Position numbers and translations under genes: made by a program
Notes under the pieces: model-generated
Seen by the model: the letters and a program-made list of their open reading frames with translations, nothing else
The model's database searches: none
What the model was told of the DNA's origin: nothing
NCBI GenBank assembly: GCA_963803025.1
Contig: CAWDKZ010000012.1
Span: 208,364 to 272,363 of the forward strand
Length of the DNA stretch: 64,000 nucleotides
Direction of reading: 5' to 3'
Origin: Bog-793 sp963803025
GTDB lineage: Bacteria; Actinomycetota; Acidimicrobiia; Acidimicrobiales; Bog-793
In this document: piece after piece, positions 37,653 to 46,927 of the stretch
How the letters are laid out: every line of letters begins with the position of its first letter
Numbering within the stretch: position 1 is the stretch's first letter

Positions 37653-38417
37653 GTGGCTCTGCTAGTGGATGGCGCGTGGTGCGAGGCGGAAGAGCTGCAG
37701 GCGTACGACGACAGTGCCACGACGGTGGCGGCCGAGGAAGGGATCGACCTTGCGGCGAAGATGAGGCTCTCGGAGGGTTGGATTACCGAGAGAGTGGACG
37801 ATTTCCTGAGATGGGAGACGAATTGTGGTCGGGGGGTCTATCCGCAAAGCGGGTTGACGGTGAAGAACGCGGTAGTGGATGGACGGCTGAAGTGGTGGCA
37901 CCTGGCGCACACGCTGGCGCTGTTGTACCGGGACGCAGCGTTCAGCCAGGTGAACGACCGGTTTGAGAAGAAGTACGAGGCGTACGAGAAGGACGCCGCG
38001 CAGGCGAAGGCGGAGTACTTCGAGAGCGGGGTGCCTTTCGTACACGATCCGCTGCGCAGGCCGGCGGCGCCCACGGTGACGGTGACGGCGGGGAGCCAGG
38101 CGGCGGCGGCGTACTTTATCACGGCGACGCAGGTGGATCCAAGCGGAGAAGAAAGCGCGCGGTCGCGCGTGGTGTCGGTTCAGGCAGCGGATGGGAATGG
38201 ACTGACAGTGACGGCCAACGGGCTGGCGGCGGGGAATGGATGGAACGTGTACGCGGCGGACAGCAACGGGGTGATGCGCAAGCAGAACGCAACGCCGCTG
38301 GACGCGAATGCGGTGTGGACGCTGCCGGACACAGGGTTGGCGGCCGGAGCGGCGGCGACGAGCGGACAAGAGCCGGATGGGCGCGTGAAAGAGCGCAGGA
38401 TTCTGCCGCGGGGGTAA
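37653..38417 (+). CDS. Head-tail connector-region protein with Ig-like C-terminal domain
   Basis: 254 residues from a GTG with AGGAGG 6 bases upstream. Residues 1-130 are helical and begin ALLVDGAWCEAEELQAYDDS; the helix-rich body includes GRLKWWHLAHTLALLYRDAA and a charged coiled segment. Residues about 140-230 form a fibronectin/Ig-like module: PTVTVTAGSQAAAAYFITAT, QVDPSGEESARSRVVSV, then GWNVYAADSNGVMRKQNATP. A very similar module occurs in the tail-tip gene of the same cluster. Such modules commonly decorate virion surfaces and help binding to cells. The next gene starts 3 bases after the stop. Confidence 0.6.
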   Translation: MALLVDGAWCEAEELQAYDDSATTVAAEEGIDLAAKMRLSEGWITERVDDFLRWETNCGRGVYPQSGLTVKNAVVDGRLKWWHLAHTLALLYRDAAFSQVNDRFEKKYEAYEKDAAQAKAEYFESGVPFVHDPLRRPAAPTVTVTAGSQAAAAYFITATQVDPSGEESARSRVVSVQAADGNGLTVTANGLAAGNGWNVYAADSNGVMRKQNATPLDANAVWTLPDTGLAAGAAATSGQEPDGRVKERRILPRG

Positions 38418-38419
38418 CG

Positions 38420-38932
38420 ATGCCAACACCAACCGCGACAGTCATGCAGACGGCGCTGGATCTGTTGAATGCGTCCGACGGGTTGGCGGAGAGCCTGGCG
38501 GACTATTCGGTGACCCTGCAAATGGCGGGCATTCCGCTGAGCGGCGGGCCGCTGCCCGATGCGCCGACGGCCGAAGCCTGCTACGTGCCACAGGAGCTGG
38601 AGGAACAGCAGCAGAAAATTGCGTACCCGGTGTGTAGGGTGTATTGCGACCAGATCCGCAACAACGGCAAGGTGAAGTTCCGCGAGTTCTCGGGCAGCTA
38701 CCGAGTAGTGGTGGCGGTGACGCATTCGCAGGATCGGCTGGAGGGGTTGACTGAGACGCTCCAGGCGGTGGCAGATGCGGTCGGGGACGTGTTTGACAGG
38801 AACCAGGGGAACCTGGGCAACGGGATGGTATTGGAGCCGGGCTATGAGGTGCAGGTCGAGGCGGTAAAGAAGGGCGGGTTGCACTACATCGAGACGGCCC
38901 GGGTAGTGAGCCAGTTCAGCTGGGAACGCTAG
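38420..38932 (+). CDS. Putative tail-completion/terminator protein
   Basis: 170 residues. It starts 3 bases after the connector gene. The fold looks alpha/beta with VMQTALDLLNASDGLAESLA at the N-terminus and a central strand pair, REFSGSYRVVVAVTHSQDRL, followed by an amphipathic helix (TETLQAVADAVGDVFDRN) and IETARVVSQFSWER at the end. Its position directly before the tail-tube gene and its size fit the gpU-type tail terminator. The family was not recognised with certainty. Confidence 0.5.
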   Translation: MPTPTATVMQTALDLLNASDGLAESLADYSVTLQMAGIPLSGGPLPDAPTAEACYVPQELEEQQQKIAYPVCRVYCDQIRNNGKVKFREFSGSYRVVVAVTHSQDRLEGLTETLQAVADAVGDVFDRNQGNLGNGMVLEPGYEVQVEAVKKGGLHYIETARVVSQFSWER

Positions 38933-38948
38933 AAGGAGACGGGGAGAG

Positions 38949-40118
38949 ATGGCAAATTACGTTCTATCCAAGAATAACCGCTACTACGTGGCGCTGGAGA
39001 GCAGTTATGGAGTGGTACCGACGGTGTCGGCCACGAATCGTGTTCCCGGCGTGCGGCTGGCGGTGACGACGGAGAAGGTTACGGTGCCGCGGCCGGACAA
39101 GACGGGGACGCGAACGTTCCTGGGCATACCGGGAATGCCGCGGAGGATCACGGGCTACGAGTTCGAGACGAGCCTGATGGCAGGGACTGGCGCGTTGCCG
39201 CCGGCGGTGGGACAGATGGTGCAAGCCGCGCTGGGCGCGTCAACCGGCTCGAGCACGCAACAGACGGTGACGGTGAACGGCGGCGGCGCGGAGCTGGATT
39301 TTCCGGCGCCGCACAACCTGGCGGTGGGCAATGCGGTGACGGTGGGCGGCGAGATTCGAATCGTGGCGAGCGTGCCGAGTCCGACGAGCGTGGAGCTGAG
39401 CGCGCCGCTGACAAGCGTGGTGAGCGGCTCGGCGCAGGTGCTGCCGGCGGCGGCGTATTCACCGGCCAACGTGCTGCCGAGCGTGAGCCTGTTCGACTAT
39501 TGGGACCCGAGCAGCACGGTGCAGCGAATCGTGCGCGGAGCGGGCGTCGATGAAATGGAAATGGTGGTGGACGGAACAGAGCACAGACTGGTGTTCCGCG
39601 GGCCAGCGGCCGCAAACGTGGACTCTTCCTCGTTCCAAGCATCCGATGGCGGGCTGAGCGTGTTTCCGACAGAACCGGCGGTGCGGGCCGAGACGTGGGC
39701 GCCGGTGCCGGGCAACCTGGGGCAGGCGTGGCTGGGGAGTCCGCCGAGCCAGGTGCTGACGCTGACGCGAGCGCTGGTGAGAGTGAAGAACAACCTGGTG
39801 ACGAGGAGTTTCGAATTCGGCGCGACGCAGCCGCTGGCGCTGTCGCCGGGCGATCGCGACGTCGAGGTGCAGTTCGAGGTGTACAGCACGGACCAGAGCG
39901 TGTTCACGCAGATGTATCAGGCCGCGCAGACCGAGACACCGATCCCGTTGACGATCCAGCTGGGAGATCAGGCGGGGGCGATGGCGGCGGTTTATATCAA
40001 GACGTTCGTGCCGCAGGTACCGCAGTTCAACGACGCTGAAACGCGGTTGCTGTGGAATTTCTCCAGCTCCAGGGCGCAGGGGGCGGGCAATGACGAAATC
40101 TTCTTCGCGTTTGGCTGA
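38949..40118 (+). CDS. Major tail tube protein
   Basis: 389 residues, reading cleanly. The N-terminus SKNNRYYVALESSYGVVPTV and the repeated strand-rich body are typical of siphovirus tail-tube proteins. A domain near residues 100-160 (TVTVNGGGAELDFPAPHNLA, SPTSVELSAPLTSVVSGSAQ) looks like an inserted Ig-like module. The C-terminal half resembles the first, with FEFGATQPLALSPGDRDVEV and LLWNFSSSRAQG. The ribosome site AGAAGGAGA precedes it. It overlaps the next gene by 29 bases. Confidence 0.7.
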   Translation: MANYVLSKNNRYYVALESSYGVVPTVSATNRVPGVRLAVTTEKVTVPRPDKTGTRTFLGIPGMPRRITGYEFETSLMAGTGALPPAVGQMVQAALGASTGSSTQQTVTVNGGGAELDFPAPHNLAVGNAVTVGGEIRIVASVPSPTSVELSAPLTSVVSGSAQVLPAAAYSPANVLPSVSLFDYWDPSSTVQRIVRGAGVDEMEMVVDGTEHRLVFRGPAAANVDSSSFQASDGGLSVFPTEPAVRAETWAPVPGNLGQAWLGSPPSQVLTLTRALVRVKNNLVTRSFEFGATQPLALSPGDRDVEVQFEVYSTDQSVFTQMYQAAQTETPIPLTIQLGDQAGAMAAVYIKTFVPQVPQFNDAETRLLWNFSSSRAQGAGNDEIFFAFG

Positions 40119-40518
40119 GGGCTCGGCGGCGGGCGGGAACGCGATGCCGCCGGAGCAGTACGAAAGCGCGGTGTGGCGCGAGTCACGAACGAGGCCGGGG
40201 ATCCGGTACCAGGTGCTGAGGATGTCGCTCCTGCGGAGGCACCGGCTACTCCAGGAACTGAAAGGACTGGCGGCCGAACAAAGGTTTCACGCGGCGCAGG
40301 AGGGGATGGAAAGCGAGATCGCCGCCGCGGAGCTGCGCGGGCGCATCGACGAAAAGGTGATCCGGGCGGCACTGGTGCAGATCGAAGGACTGCGCATCGG
40401 CGGGAAACGGGCGACGGTGGAGAGCCTGCTGGAAGACGGGCCGGAGGAGCTGGCTTACGAGATCGCGGAAGCGATCGCCGAGGAGAGCTTTCTAAGCGAA
40501 GAAGAACGAAAAAACTGA
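40090..40518 (+). CDS. Tail assembly chaperone, 0-frame product (gpG analogue)
   Basis: 142 residues, helical: MPPEQYESAVWRESRTRPGI, then LLRRHRLLQELKGLAAEQRF and GLRIGGKRATVESLLEDGPE. The acidic end is EESFLSEEERKN. It lies between the tail-tube gene and the tape-measure position, where lambda-like phages encode gpG. The last two sense codons form a slippery site for a -1 shift, so this is the short form of a G/GT pair. Chaperones of this kind bind the tape measure and recruit tube subunits, and are not part of the finished particle. Confidence 0.7.
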   Translation: MTKSSSRLAEGSAAGGNAMPPEQYESAVWRESRTRPGIRYQVLRMSLLRRHRLLQELKGLAAEQRFHAAQEGMESEIAAAELRGRIDEKVIRAALVQIEGLRIGGKRATVESLLEDGPEELAYEIAEAIAEESFLSEEERKN

Positions 40519-40841
40519 TACTCGCGTTCCATTTCCAACAGGAGTCTCCGGCCGGATGGGATTGCGAGACGTGCAGAGGACGACGGCTGGAGACAAGACG
40601 GAATTGCAGATGGGCGGGCGTCGAAGCGACGCCGAAGCAGCCGATCGTGTGGAACCGGGGCGGCGTCATCGCCGAGCAATGTCCGGTGAGCACGATCAGC
40701 AGCCACTCGGCAGCGTGGGTGGAATTGTACGCGATATGGCGCAGCGGAGCAGTGACGAGTTCCGCGGAATGGTGGGCCAAAGACCTGGAGGCAATGGCCA
40801 TTCTGAGAGGCGAAGAGAGGGCGGTGGTCGGTGGGCGCTAA
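40090..40841 (+). CDS. Tail assembly chaperone, -1 frameshift product (gpGT analogue)
   Basis: About 250 residues if ribosomes slip at 40509-40515. The extension in the -1 frame begins KKLILAFHFQQESPAGWDCE and contains TCRGRRLETRRNC (Cys-rich), then SSHSAAWVELYAIWRSGAVT and EWWAKDLEAMAILRGE. It has no start codon or ribosome site of its own near the junction, and its composition is protein-like throughout. In lambda the gpGT extension binds the tail-tube subunit. The extension overlaps the following gene's GTG start by 11 bases. Confidence 0.65.
40509..40515 (+). promoter_or_regulatory. Programmed -1 ribosomal frameshift site A_AAA_AAC
   Basis: In the 0 frame the codons read CGA AAA AAC TGA, so the heptamer A AAA AAC is in exactly the phase needed for tandem slippage. 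It sits directly against the 0-frame stop. A Shine-Dalgarno-like GAGGAGAG lies about 20-30 bases upstream. Only a weak stem (GTCTC/GAGAC) is seen downstream. Confidence 0.7.
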
Positions 40842-41790
40842 CAATCCGCAAGAGAGCACACAGGCGTCGCGAGAGCTGCTGGCCTATGTCCGCAAGATGC
40901 TGGGCCCCTCCAGTCTCAGCAGCAGCGCGGCTGGCGCGCCGAGCGTCAAACTGCCGATCACACAGAGCGGGACCACTGGCCAAGAGGCGCTCACGAACGG
41001 CGAGAGGGCGAACGGGAGCCCCCGGCAATTGCAGGCGGAGGCCATCACGAGGCCGTCGAAGAGCAACTCGGGCAGCTCAGGCAGTATCAGTCTTGGCAAC
41101 AACTGGCTGCTACCTCCGATCGCAGGAGTTCTGAATTCGGTCCTGGGGTTGTTCGGGATCGGGAGCTCGACGTCACAGGTGACGCGATACAGAGCGGAGA
41201 CCCGGCAACCATTCGAAGTCGTGCAGGAGATATCGCCGGAGACAGGGGCAGGAGTTCAGACGATCGATGAGAGCGCAAGCGGATTGTCCGGCGTAACGAA
41301 TGGCAACAGTCCAACAGCGTTGTCAACCTCCAACGTCGCAGCGAAAGGCAGCGGCGTCCCGGCCCCAGCCCGACTTTCCGCGCAAGTCGCGAACCGGACC
41401 ATCGCGGACAGTAGACCGCAAGGCGTGAATTGGATGCGCAGGCTGACGGGTGGCGCCATCTCAACTGGGGCGCCAGCGGCCAAAGCCGAGGAGAGCGCGA
41501 GCAGCTCCGAGTCAATAACGCCCTCAAACGCCCGTGTGGAGACACGTGCGAGCGGCGAGGGCACGGCGACAAGCACGAAATGGGTGCGCAGATTGACGGG
41601 AAGCGCCGGTTCGGCCGGGCGGGCCGTCAAGAACTCCGAGACATGGGCAAACGGCGTCGTTCCGCCGACGGGCTGCGAGGCGCGGTCGCTGATGAACGAC
41701 CGGCAGGGGCTGGTATCGGCGGTGCGCCGGAGTTTGAACGATTCGCGAGGATTCTCGGATGTGCTGAACGAGTTTCAGGATGGCCTATGA
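40831..41790 (+). CDS. Very short tape-measure-position protein
   Basis: 319 residues from GTG. It occupies the tape-measure slot between chaperone and minor tail genes but is far shorter than lambda gpH (853 residues). It is Ser/Gly/Ala/Thr rich, with a single hydrophobic stretch, WLLPPIAGVLNSVLGLFGIG (about residues 91-110). Two copies of a short motif are visible, WMRRLTGGAISTG and WVRRLTGSAGSAG, about 50 residues apart. The C-terminus SRGFSDVLNEFQDGL is helical. A tape measure, or a reduced relic of one, is the best guess. Its stop overlaps the next start (ATGA). Confidence 0.5.
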   Translation: MGANNPQESTQASRELLAYVRKMLGPSSLSSSAAGAPSVKLPITQSGTTGQEALTNGERANGSPRQLQAEAITRPSKSNSGSSGSISLGNNWLLPPIAGVLNSVLGLFGIGSSTSQVTRYRAETRQPFEVVQEISPETGAGVQTIDESASGLSGVTNGNSPTALSTSNVAAKGSGVPAPARLSAQVANRTIADSRPQGVNWMRRLTGGAISTGAPAAKAEESASSSESITPSNARVETRASGEGTATSTKWVRRLTGSAGSAGRAVKNSETWANGVVPPTGCEARSLMNDRQGLVSAVRRSLNDSRGFSDVLNEFQDGL

Positions 41791-42143
41791 GTACACTGCC
41801 TTTACTTTCGACAGGCGCGGTACAGCAATACCCGTACGAGTGTGCGATCACAGGCAGGACGCGTTCGTTCCAATTCGCCGACGGCACGGAGCAACGGTAC
41901 TTGCTGACGCCGCCGAGAAAGATGTGGTCGATTCATCTGCGACTTCTCCAGGACGAGGAGAGGGCCGCATTCCTGGCGTTCGCGCAGGCGGCGCTGAGAG
42001 ACCAAACGGCATTCGCCTACACGGACCCGCAGGATGGGACGGTCTACCCGACATGCCGGATCGTCGTGGTGCCCATCCCTGACCGGATCGACGGGGTGGC
42101 GCGGACGGGGCTCCAATTCCTGATTGCGGAGGCGCCGCAATGA
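41787..42143 (+). CDS. Minor tail protein (gpM/distal-tail type)
   Basis: 118 residues, beta-rich: AVQQYPYECAITGRTRSFQF, then RYLLTPPRKMWSIHLRLLQD, AFLAFAQAALRDQTAFAYTD and a closing pair TCRIVVVPIPDRID. The pattern (strand, W-containing strand, E-rich helix, F-x-x-DP) is that of short distal-tail proteins at the gpM position. It is joined to its neighbours by ATGA overlaps on both sides, which indicates coupled translation. Confidence 0.55.
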   Translation: MSTLPLLSTGAVQQYPYECAITGRTRSFQFADGTEQRYLLTPPRKMWSIHLRLLQDEERAAFLAFAQAALRDQTAFAYTDPQDGTVYPTCRIVVVPIPDRIDGVARTGLQFLIAEAPQ

Positions 42144-42930
42144 GTAGTCCGAGTTTCCCGCTGGTGGCGACGACGGTGAGCGTCCAACTGCCTGTTCAGA
42201 GATATGGAAACCGGCGCAGGAACTGGAGATGACGCCAGGAGGGAGATGGTACCTGCGCACGCTGCCGACGGGCGAGTTCTACGAATGGAACCTGAAGTTC
42301 AGCGGGCTGCTGTGGGCCGAAGCGCAAACGCTGCGGGATTTCCATGCCGAGATGTGCGGGGCCTACCATTGCTTCCGATTCTGCGACCCGCTGAGGAACC
42401 TGCTGGCGTGGAGCGAGGACCTGACGCAGGCGGCGTGGACATTATCCGAGGGACTGGCCGTTACACTGTTCGCGAGTCCGATTGCGGGCGTGGCACAAGG
42501 GGTGCAGATCGTGAATTCAGGCGCGGCCGAGGGCCAAGCGAGCCAGACGGTAGGGTGCGCGCCGACATTCCCTTACAGTCTCGCAACGACGGCGCGGAGC
42601 AGCGTTGGAAGCACGATGGGACTGCTGATCGGGGGGCAACGAATGGACGTCGCAGCGAGCGGACAGTGGCAGACGTTTCAATTCAGCGCGATCCCGGGAG
42701 GGAGCATCGATCAGGTCACGTTCGCGATTGCCATTCCGGCGGGCGGCGAGGTAGAACTGGCCGGCGTGGAGGCTGATTTCGGGGCGGATTCGCCCGAATA
42801 CAGGCAGTCCCAAGGGCGACAGGGATTGTTCACGCAGGCGAAATTCAAGGACGATGCACTGGTGGTGAGCGGCGGCGAGGGGGGTGTCTTCTCGGCCGAG
42901 ATCACGGTGATCGCAAGCGCGGAGGAGTAA
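42140..42930 (+). CDS. Minor tail protein with inserted carbohydrate-binding-like domain (frameshifted)
   Basis: About 263 residues after correction of a one-base shift near 42200. The first part, PAQELEMTPGGRWYLRTLPT and LWAEAQTLRDFHAEMCGAYH followed by FRFCDP, repeats the layout of the preceding gene, so the two look paralogous. Residues about 95-225 form a beta-sandwich of the kind seen in carbohydrate-binding modules (RNLLAWSEDLTQAAWTLSEG). This could contact surface sugars. It ends four bases before the first ATG of the hub region. Confidence 0.5.
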
Positions 42931-42943
42931 GCGATGGTCCCGA

Positions 42944-45900
42944 ATGATCAGCTCAAGTACGTCGAAGAGATTGCTGACTCCAGTGCTGTTGTACGAATGC
43001 ACGCTGGCAAACGGGCAGATCGAATACTGGAGCACGCACAGCGCGACGTACGAGGGCGTGACATACAGCCCACGGATCCTGGAGAATACGGGCTTCGAAA
43101 TCGGACTCCTGGCCGACGACGGGGCCGACTGGGGCAATCGAATTTCGCTGGTGCTGGCAAATACCGACGCGTACGTGACGCAGTTGCATCAGAACCAGAA
43201 CCTGAAAGGTTGCCAACTGCTGGTGCAGTTCGCGTTTCTGGATCCGGAGAGCGGGCAGGTGATGGCGACGCCGCAAGCCGTATTCACGGGGATCGGCGAT
43301 GCTCCGGAGCAGATCACGACCACCAAGGCGAAGCTGAATTTCAGCAGCCGGTTCAGCCTGCAGCGGCTGGCCCTGCCGCAAGTCCGAATCCAGGAGAATT
43401 GCCCGTGGAGCTTCCCGCAGAACGCGGCGCAGAGAGCCGAAGCGGTCAGCGGAGGGAGTGCAGGCTTATACAGCCGCTTTTACCCATGCGGGTATTCGGC
43501 GGACCAAGCGGGCGGGTGCGGGAACCTGCAGAGCGATGGGACAGCGTACACGAGTTGCGACGGAAGCAAGACACAATGCGTGGCGCGCGGGATGTGGAGC
43601 GCGGACGCGAGCGGCCAACCCGACGATGCGATATGGAGGGTTCGAGTACCTGCCCGCCACTTCGCTGGTAAGGAGCTATGGGTCGGCGCAGAGATACTGG
43701 TCGCAGGCGATCGACGGCCGAGCAAGGTCGAATGACGCCGTGCCGCTGGTGTATGGCACGGTGCGGTTCCCGGCGCCGGTGATCTGGGCATGGAACGACG
43801 GGAACTACCTGATCTGCGAGGTGCTGGTCGGATCGGGGCCGATCCAAGGCGTACAGAGCCTGTGGGTGGAAGGGATCCAACTGCCGTTGGGCGTGGCGGG
43901 CGTCGACATGTCCGCGACGGGGTGGTACGACGTGCTGACGACGGGCGGCCGGAACGGGGCGTTCGATCCAAATTTCATGGACAGCCAGGGGAATCCAATC
44001 AGTGATCCGCATGGCAGCCTGGCCGTGCTGAGCGTGCACGTGCCGTCGGGCCTGGTCTCATCGAACAGGCTGCCGACGATTGAGGTGCTGGCTCAAGGAT
44101 TATTGCTGGACCGTTACGACGCGCTGGGGAATTCCCTGGACCAGTTTTTCACCAACGACCCGGCGTGGGCGCTACTCGATCTGCTGAGGCGATGCGGGTG
44201 GCAGGACGCCGAAATCGACCTCGGCAGTTTCGGGAACGCGGCGGCGTACCTGGATCAGCTGGTAGCGGTGACGGACGGGAATGGGAACGCGATTCAGGAG
44301 CCGGTGGCAGCATTCAACTACGCACTGCTGGACCGCAAGCCGGCGATCGACTTAGTGCGCGGGTTGCGGCAGGGCGCGGAACTGCTGGTGCGGCTGAATC
44401 AGAATGGGCAGATCAGCGTAATGGTGGAGGGGACGATCGCGGAACAGCAGCCAGCGCAGCTCGCATGTTCGAATGCGACAGCTTCGTTGAACGGCGGCTG
44501 GCCTTCGTTCGAGGCGAACGATGGGTCCACCGACGCGTGCACAATCCTGGCCGGGAAAGACGGCGACATCGCGCTGAGCCTGTCGTGCGAACCAACCAGC
44601 ACGACGCCCAACCGCCTGACCGTGGAGCTGCAAGATTCGCGCAACGGTTACCTGAACGGGAGTCTGTCGCTGGTGGACTCAGACGACGTGGCGCGCGCAG
44701 GAAGCGAAGTGCCGGGCATCTTCAGAGGGCTGGGCATCCCCAGCCTTACACAGGCCGAGCGGGTCTTATCAAAGGAACTGGCGCGGGGCATCGACGGCAA
44801 TCTGTTCGCGGAATTCTCCACGACGGTCAAAGGGCTGGGGATGCAGCCGGGCGACATCATCGCCATCACGAGCACCGATTACAACCTGACGCGCGCGCCA
44901 TTTCGCGTGCTACGGCTGAGCCTGGGGCTGAACTTCGAAACGATCGCGGTGGTGGCGCAGACGCACGATGACAGTTGGTATGGACCAGGATCGGCGACAA
45001 GCGGCACTTCGTCCGGGTGGCCGTCCACGGCCGCGGCGGGCACGCCCTTCCCGATCGCCGGATACACCTACGACGCAGGCTCCGGACCGGCCCTGTTCAT
45101 CCAGGAACAATCCGAACCGGAAGCGGACGGCGGGGCCAGCGAGGTGCTGTTCGTGCAATTCCGACCGCCGCGCCAGCAAGTTGCGTCATTGCCTGCCCCG
45201 GGGATCGAACCGACGGCAGTGATTGCGGGCAGCGGGCAACTCCAACCGGGCGAGAAGGCGCTGTACTACGCCGTAACGGCGGTGGATGGCAACGGAGAGG
45301 AGTCCACTGTTTCACAGGTGATTCAAGTGGTGACGGGAGCGGTCGAGACGGCCTTCGGGGTGACCTTGAAAGGACTGGCAGCGCCCAATGGGCGCGGCAG
45401 GGATGCGCGTGTATCGAGGGGACAGCGCGTACGATCTGCTGTATCTTTGTGACCTCGATGCAAGCCTAACGACGTGGACGGACACGGGCGGAAGCGTCTC
45501 GCCGATGCGGCCGCCGGATCCGAGGTACGATCACGCGGATTTCTATTGGCGGACTGAGTTGACGGGTGAGCTGACGGTGGCGAGTATCGCCGGCTCCACG
45601 CTGTCGATTGCCAACGCGAGCTTCACGAACGGCCAATTCACGGGCAATGCGCTGGCCGCTGTATCGGGGAACGCGAGAGGCTGGCAGACAACGGTCGCCA
45701 CGAATACAAGTACGGAGATCACGGTCAACGATCCGATTCCGGATGGACTGGCGGCGGGAGACTTTGTGGTCATCGCGGACTCCAGTTGGCGGCTGGCGGG
45801 CAGGAGCTACTCCGACCAGATCACCTGGGAAGTCCCGAACCGAGCGGGCCTGCCGATTGAGATTACCGGCAGGTCGAGCACGGCTAGCGGACTGGAGGCT

Positions 45901-46864
45901 CCGGTCGAGCAATCTTACCTGTACCGCTACACGATCACGGGGGGAGCGGGGAGCCTTCTGGACAGCCAGTTGCCGCCAATCGCGGCGCTGGACATCCAGG
46001 CGCCGGCGGACGGTTCATTGCTGTTGCAGAACATCACGACGCAGACCCTGAGCGGCACGGTAACAGTGGCGTCGGCGATTCTGGTCACCTACTCTGTCGA
46101 CGAAACGGAAATCCCGGTGACGTTCGCGCTGCCGGCGGCGCTGGAGCCTGGCGACCTGACGCTGGCGGTTGTGCAGGGTCTGGCGTTGGGGCAGAACACT
46201 TACCTCCAAGTTGACACGGAGATCATCCGAGTCGGCGCGCCGACCACGGACGGATCCGCCTATGAAATCGACCGAGGCATCGCCGGAACTGCGGCGGCAA
46301 CCCATGCAAACGGGGCTCTGGCCACTGTTCTCGAAAGGAACCTGCAGGTGGTTCCACTCGGAACGGGTTCTTCTCCAATCAGACCAACACGAACTTTCAG
46401 TACCGGATTCTGTTCCCCGACCAGCGAATCGCCGGGTCGGAGTTTTACCTCGAGAACACGCTGGGAACCGGCCCGGGACAAGATACCAGCTACCTGCAGA
46501 ACGGGCAGAATGGGCTGCACACGTTCGAGGGCGGCACGATCGTGTTGCAGACCGCAGGCGTTCTTTCGATCGAGCGAGACGCGGCGAACTCGATTGTCCT
46601 GGACCGCACAAGGGTCGTGCGCGACGTGCAGGCGTTTGTCGATTCGGCTCCCTCCGGAGGCAGCGCGACGATTGTCCTCAATGCCGATGGGCAGCCGATC
46701 GCGACCTTAATCTTCGCGGACGGCAGTGTGCAGGCGACTCCTTTCATTCCGGCCGCCACGCTCGGCTTGCGGAAGGGGCGAAATTGAACTACGACATCGC
46801 GGCCGTCCCCCAGGGCGCCAACACTTTCTCAGGCCAGAATCTCTCGGTGCAGATCAGGACATGA
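42944..46864 (+). CDS. Tail hub/tip protein: Cys-rich gpL-like N-terminus joined to gpJ-like region (frameshifted)
   Basis: One frame-corrected product of about 1,305 residues. The N-terminus LYECTLANGQIEYWSTHSAT begins a DUF2163/gpL-like hub. Its Cys cluster (ENCPWSF, FYPCGYS, GGCGN, TSCDGSKTQCVARG) is in the place where lambda gpL holds an iron-sulfur cluster. After a shift near 43640 the motif RYGGFEYLPATSLVRSYGSA continues without a stop into a gpJ-like region: VPLVYGTVRFPAPVIWAWND, DPAWALLDLLRRCGWQDAEI, an Ig-like module (ALYYAVTAVDGNGEESTVSQ) and a long beta C-terminus ending PQGANTFSGQNLSVQIRT. Other shifts are near 45390, 46365 and 46765. The start could be the ATG at 42934 if another indel is present. 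gpK and gpI equivalents are absent. Confidence 0.6.
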
Positions 46865-46927
46865 GCCAGAAACGCCAGGCAGGGCGACGGGCCGTCGCAT
46901 GGGCTATTCTGCTGGTAGGGGATCCGT

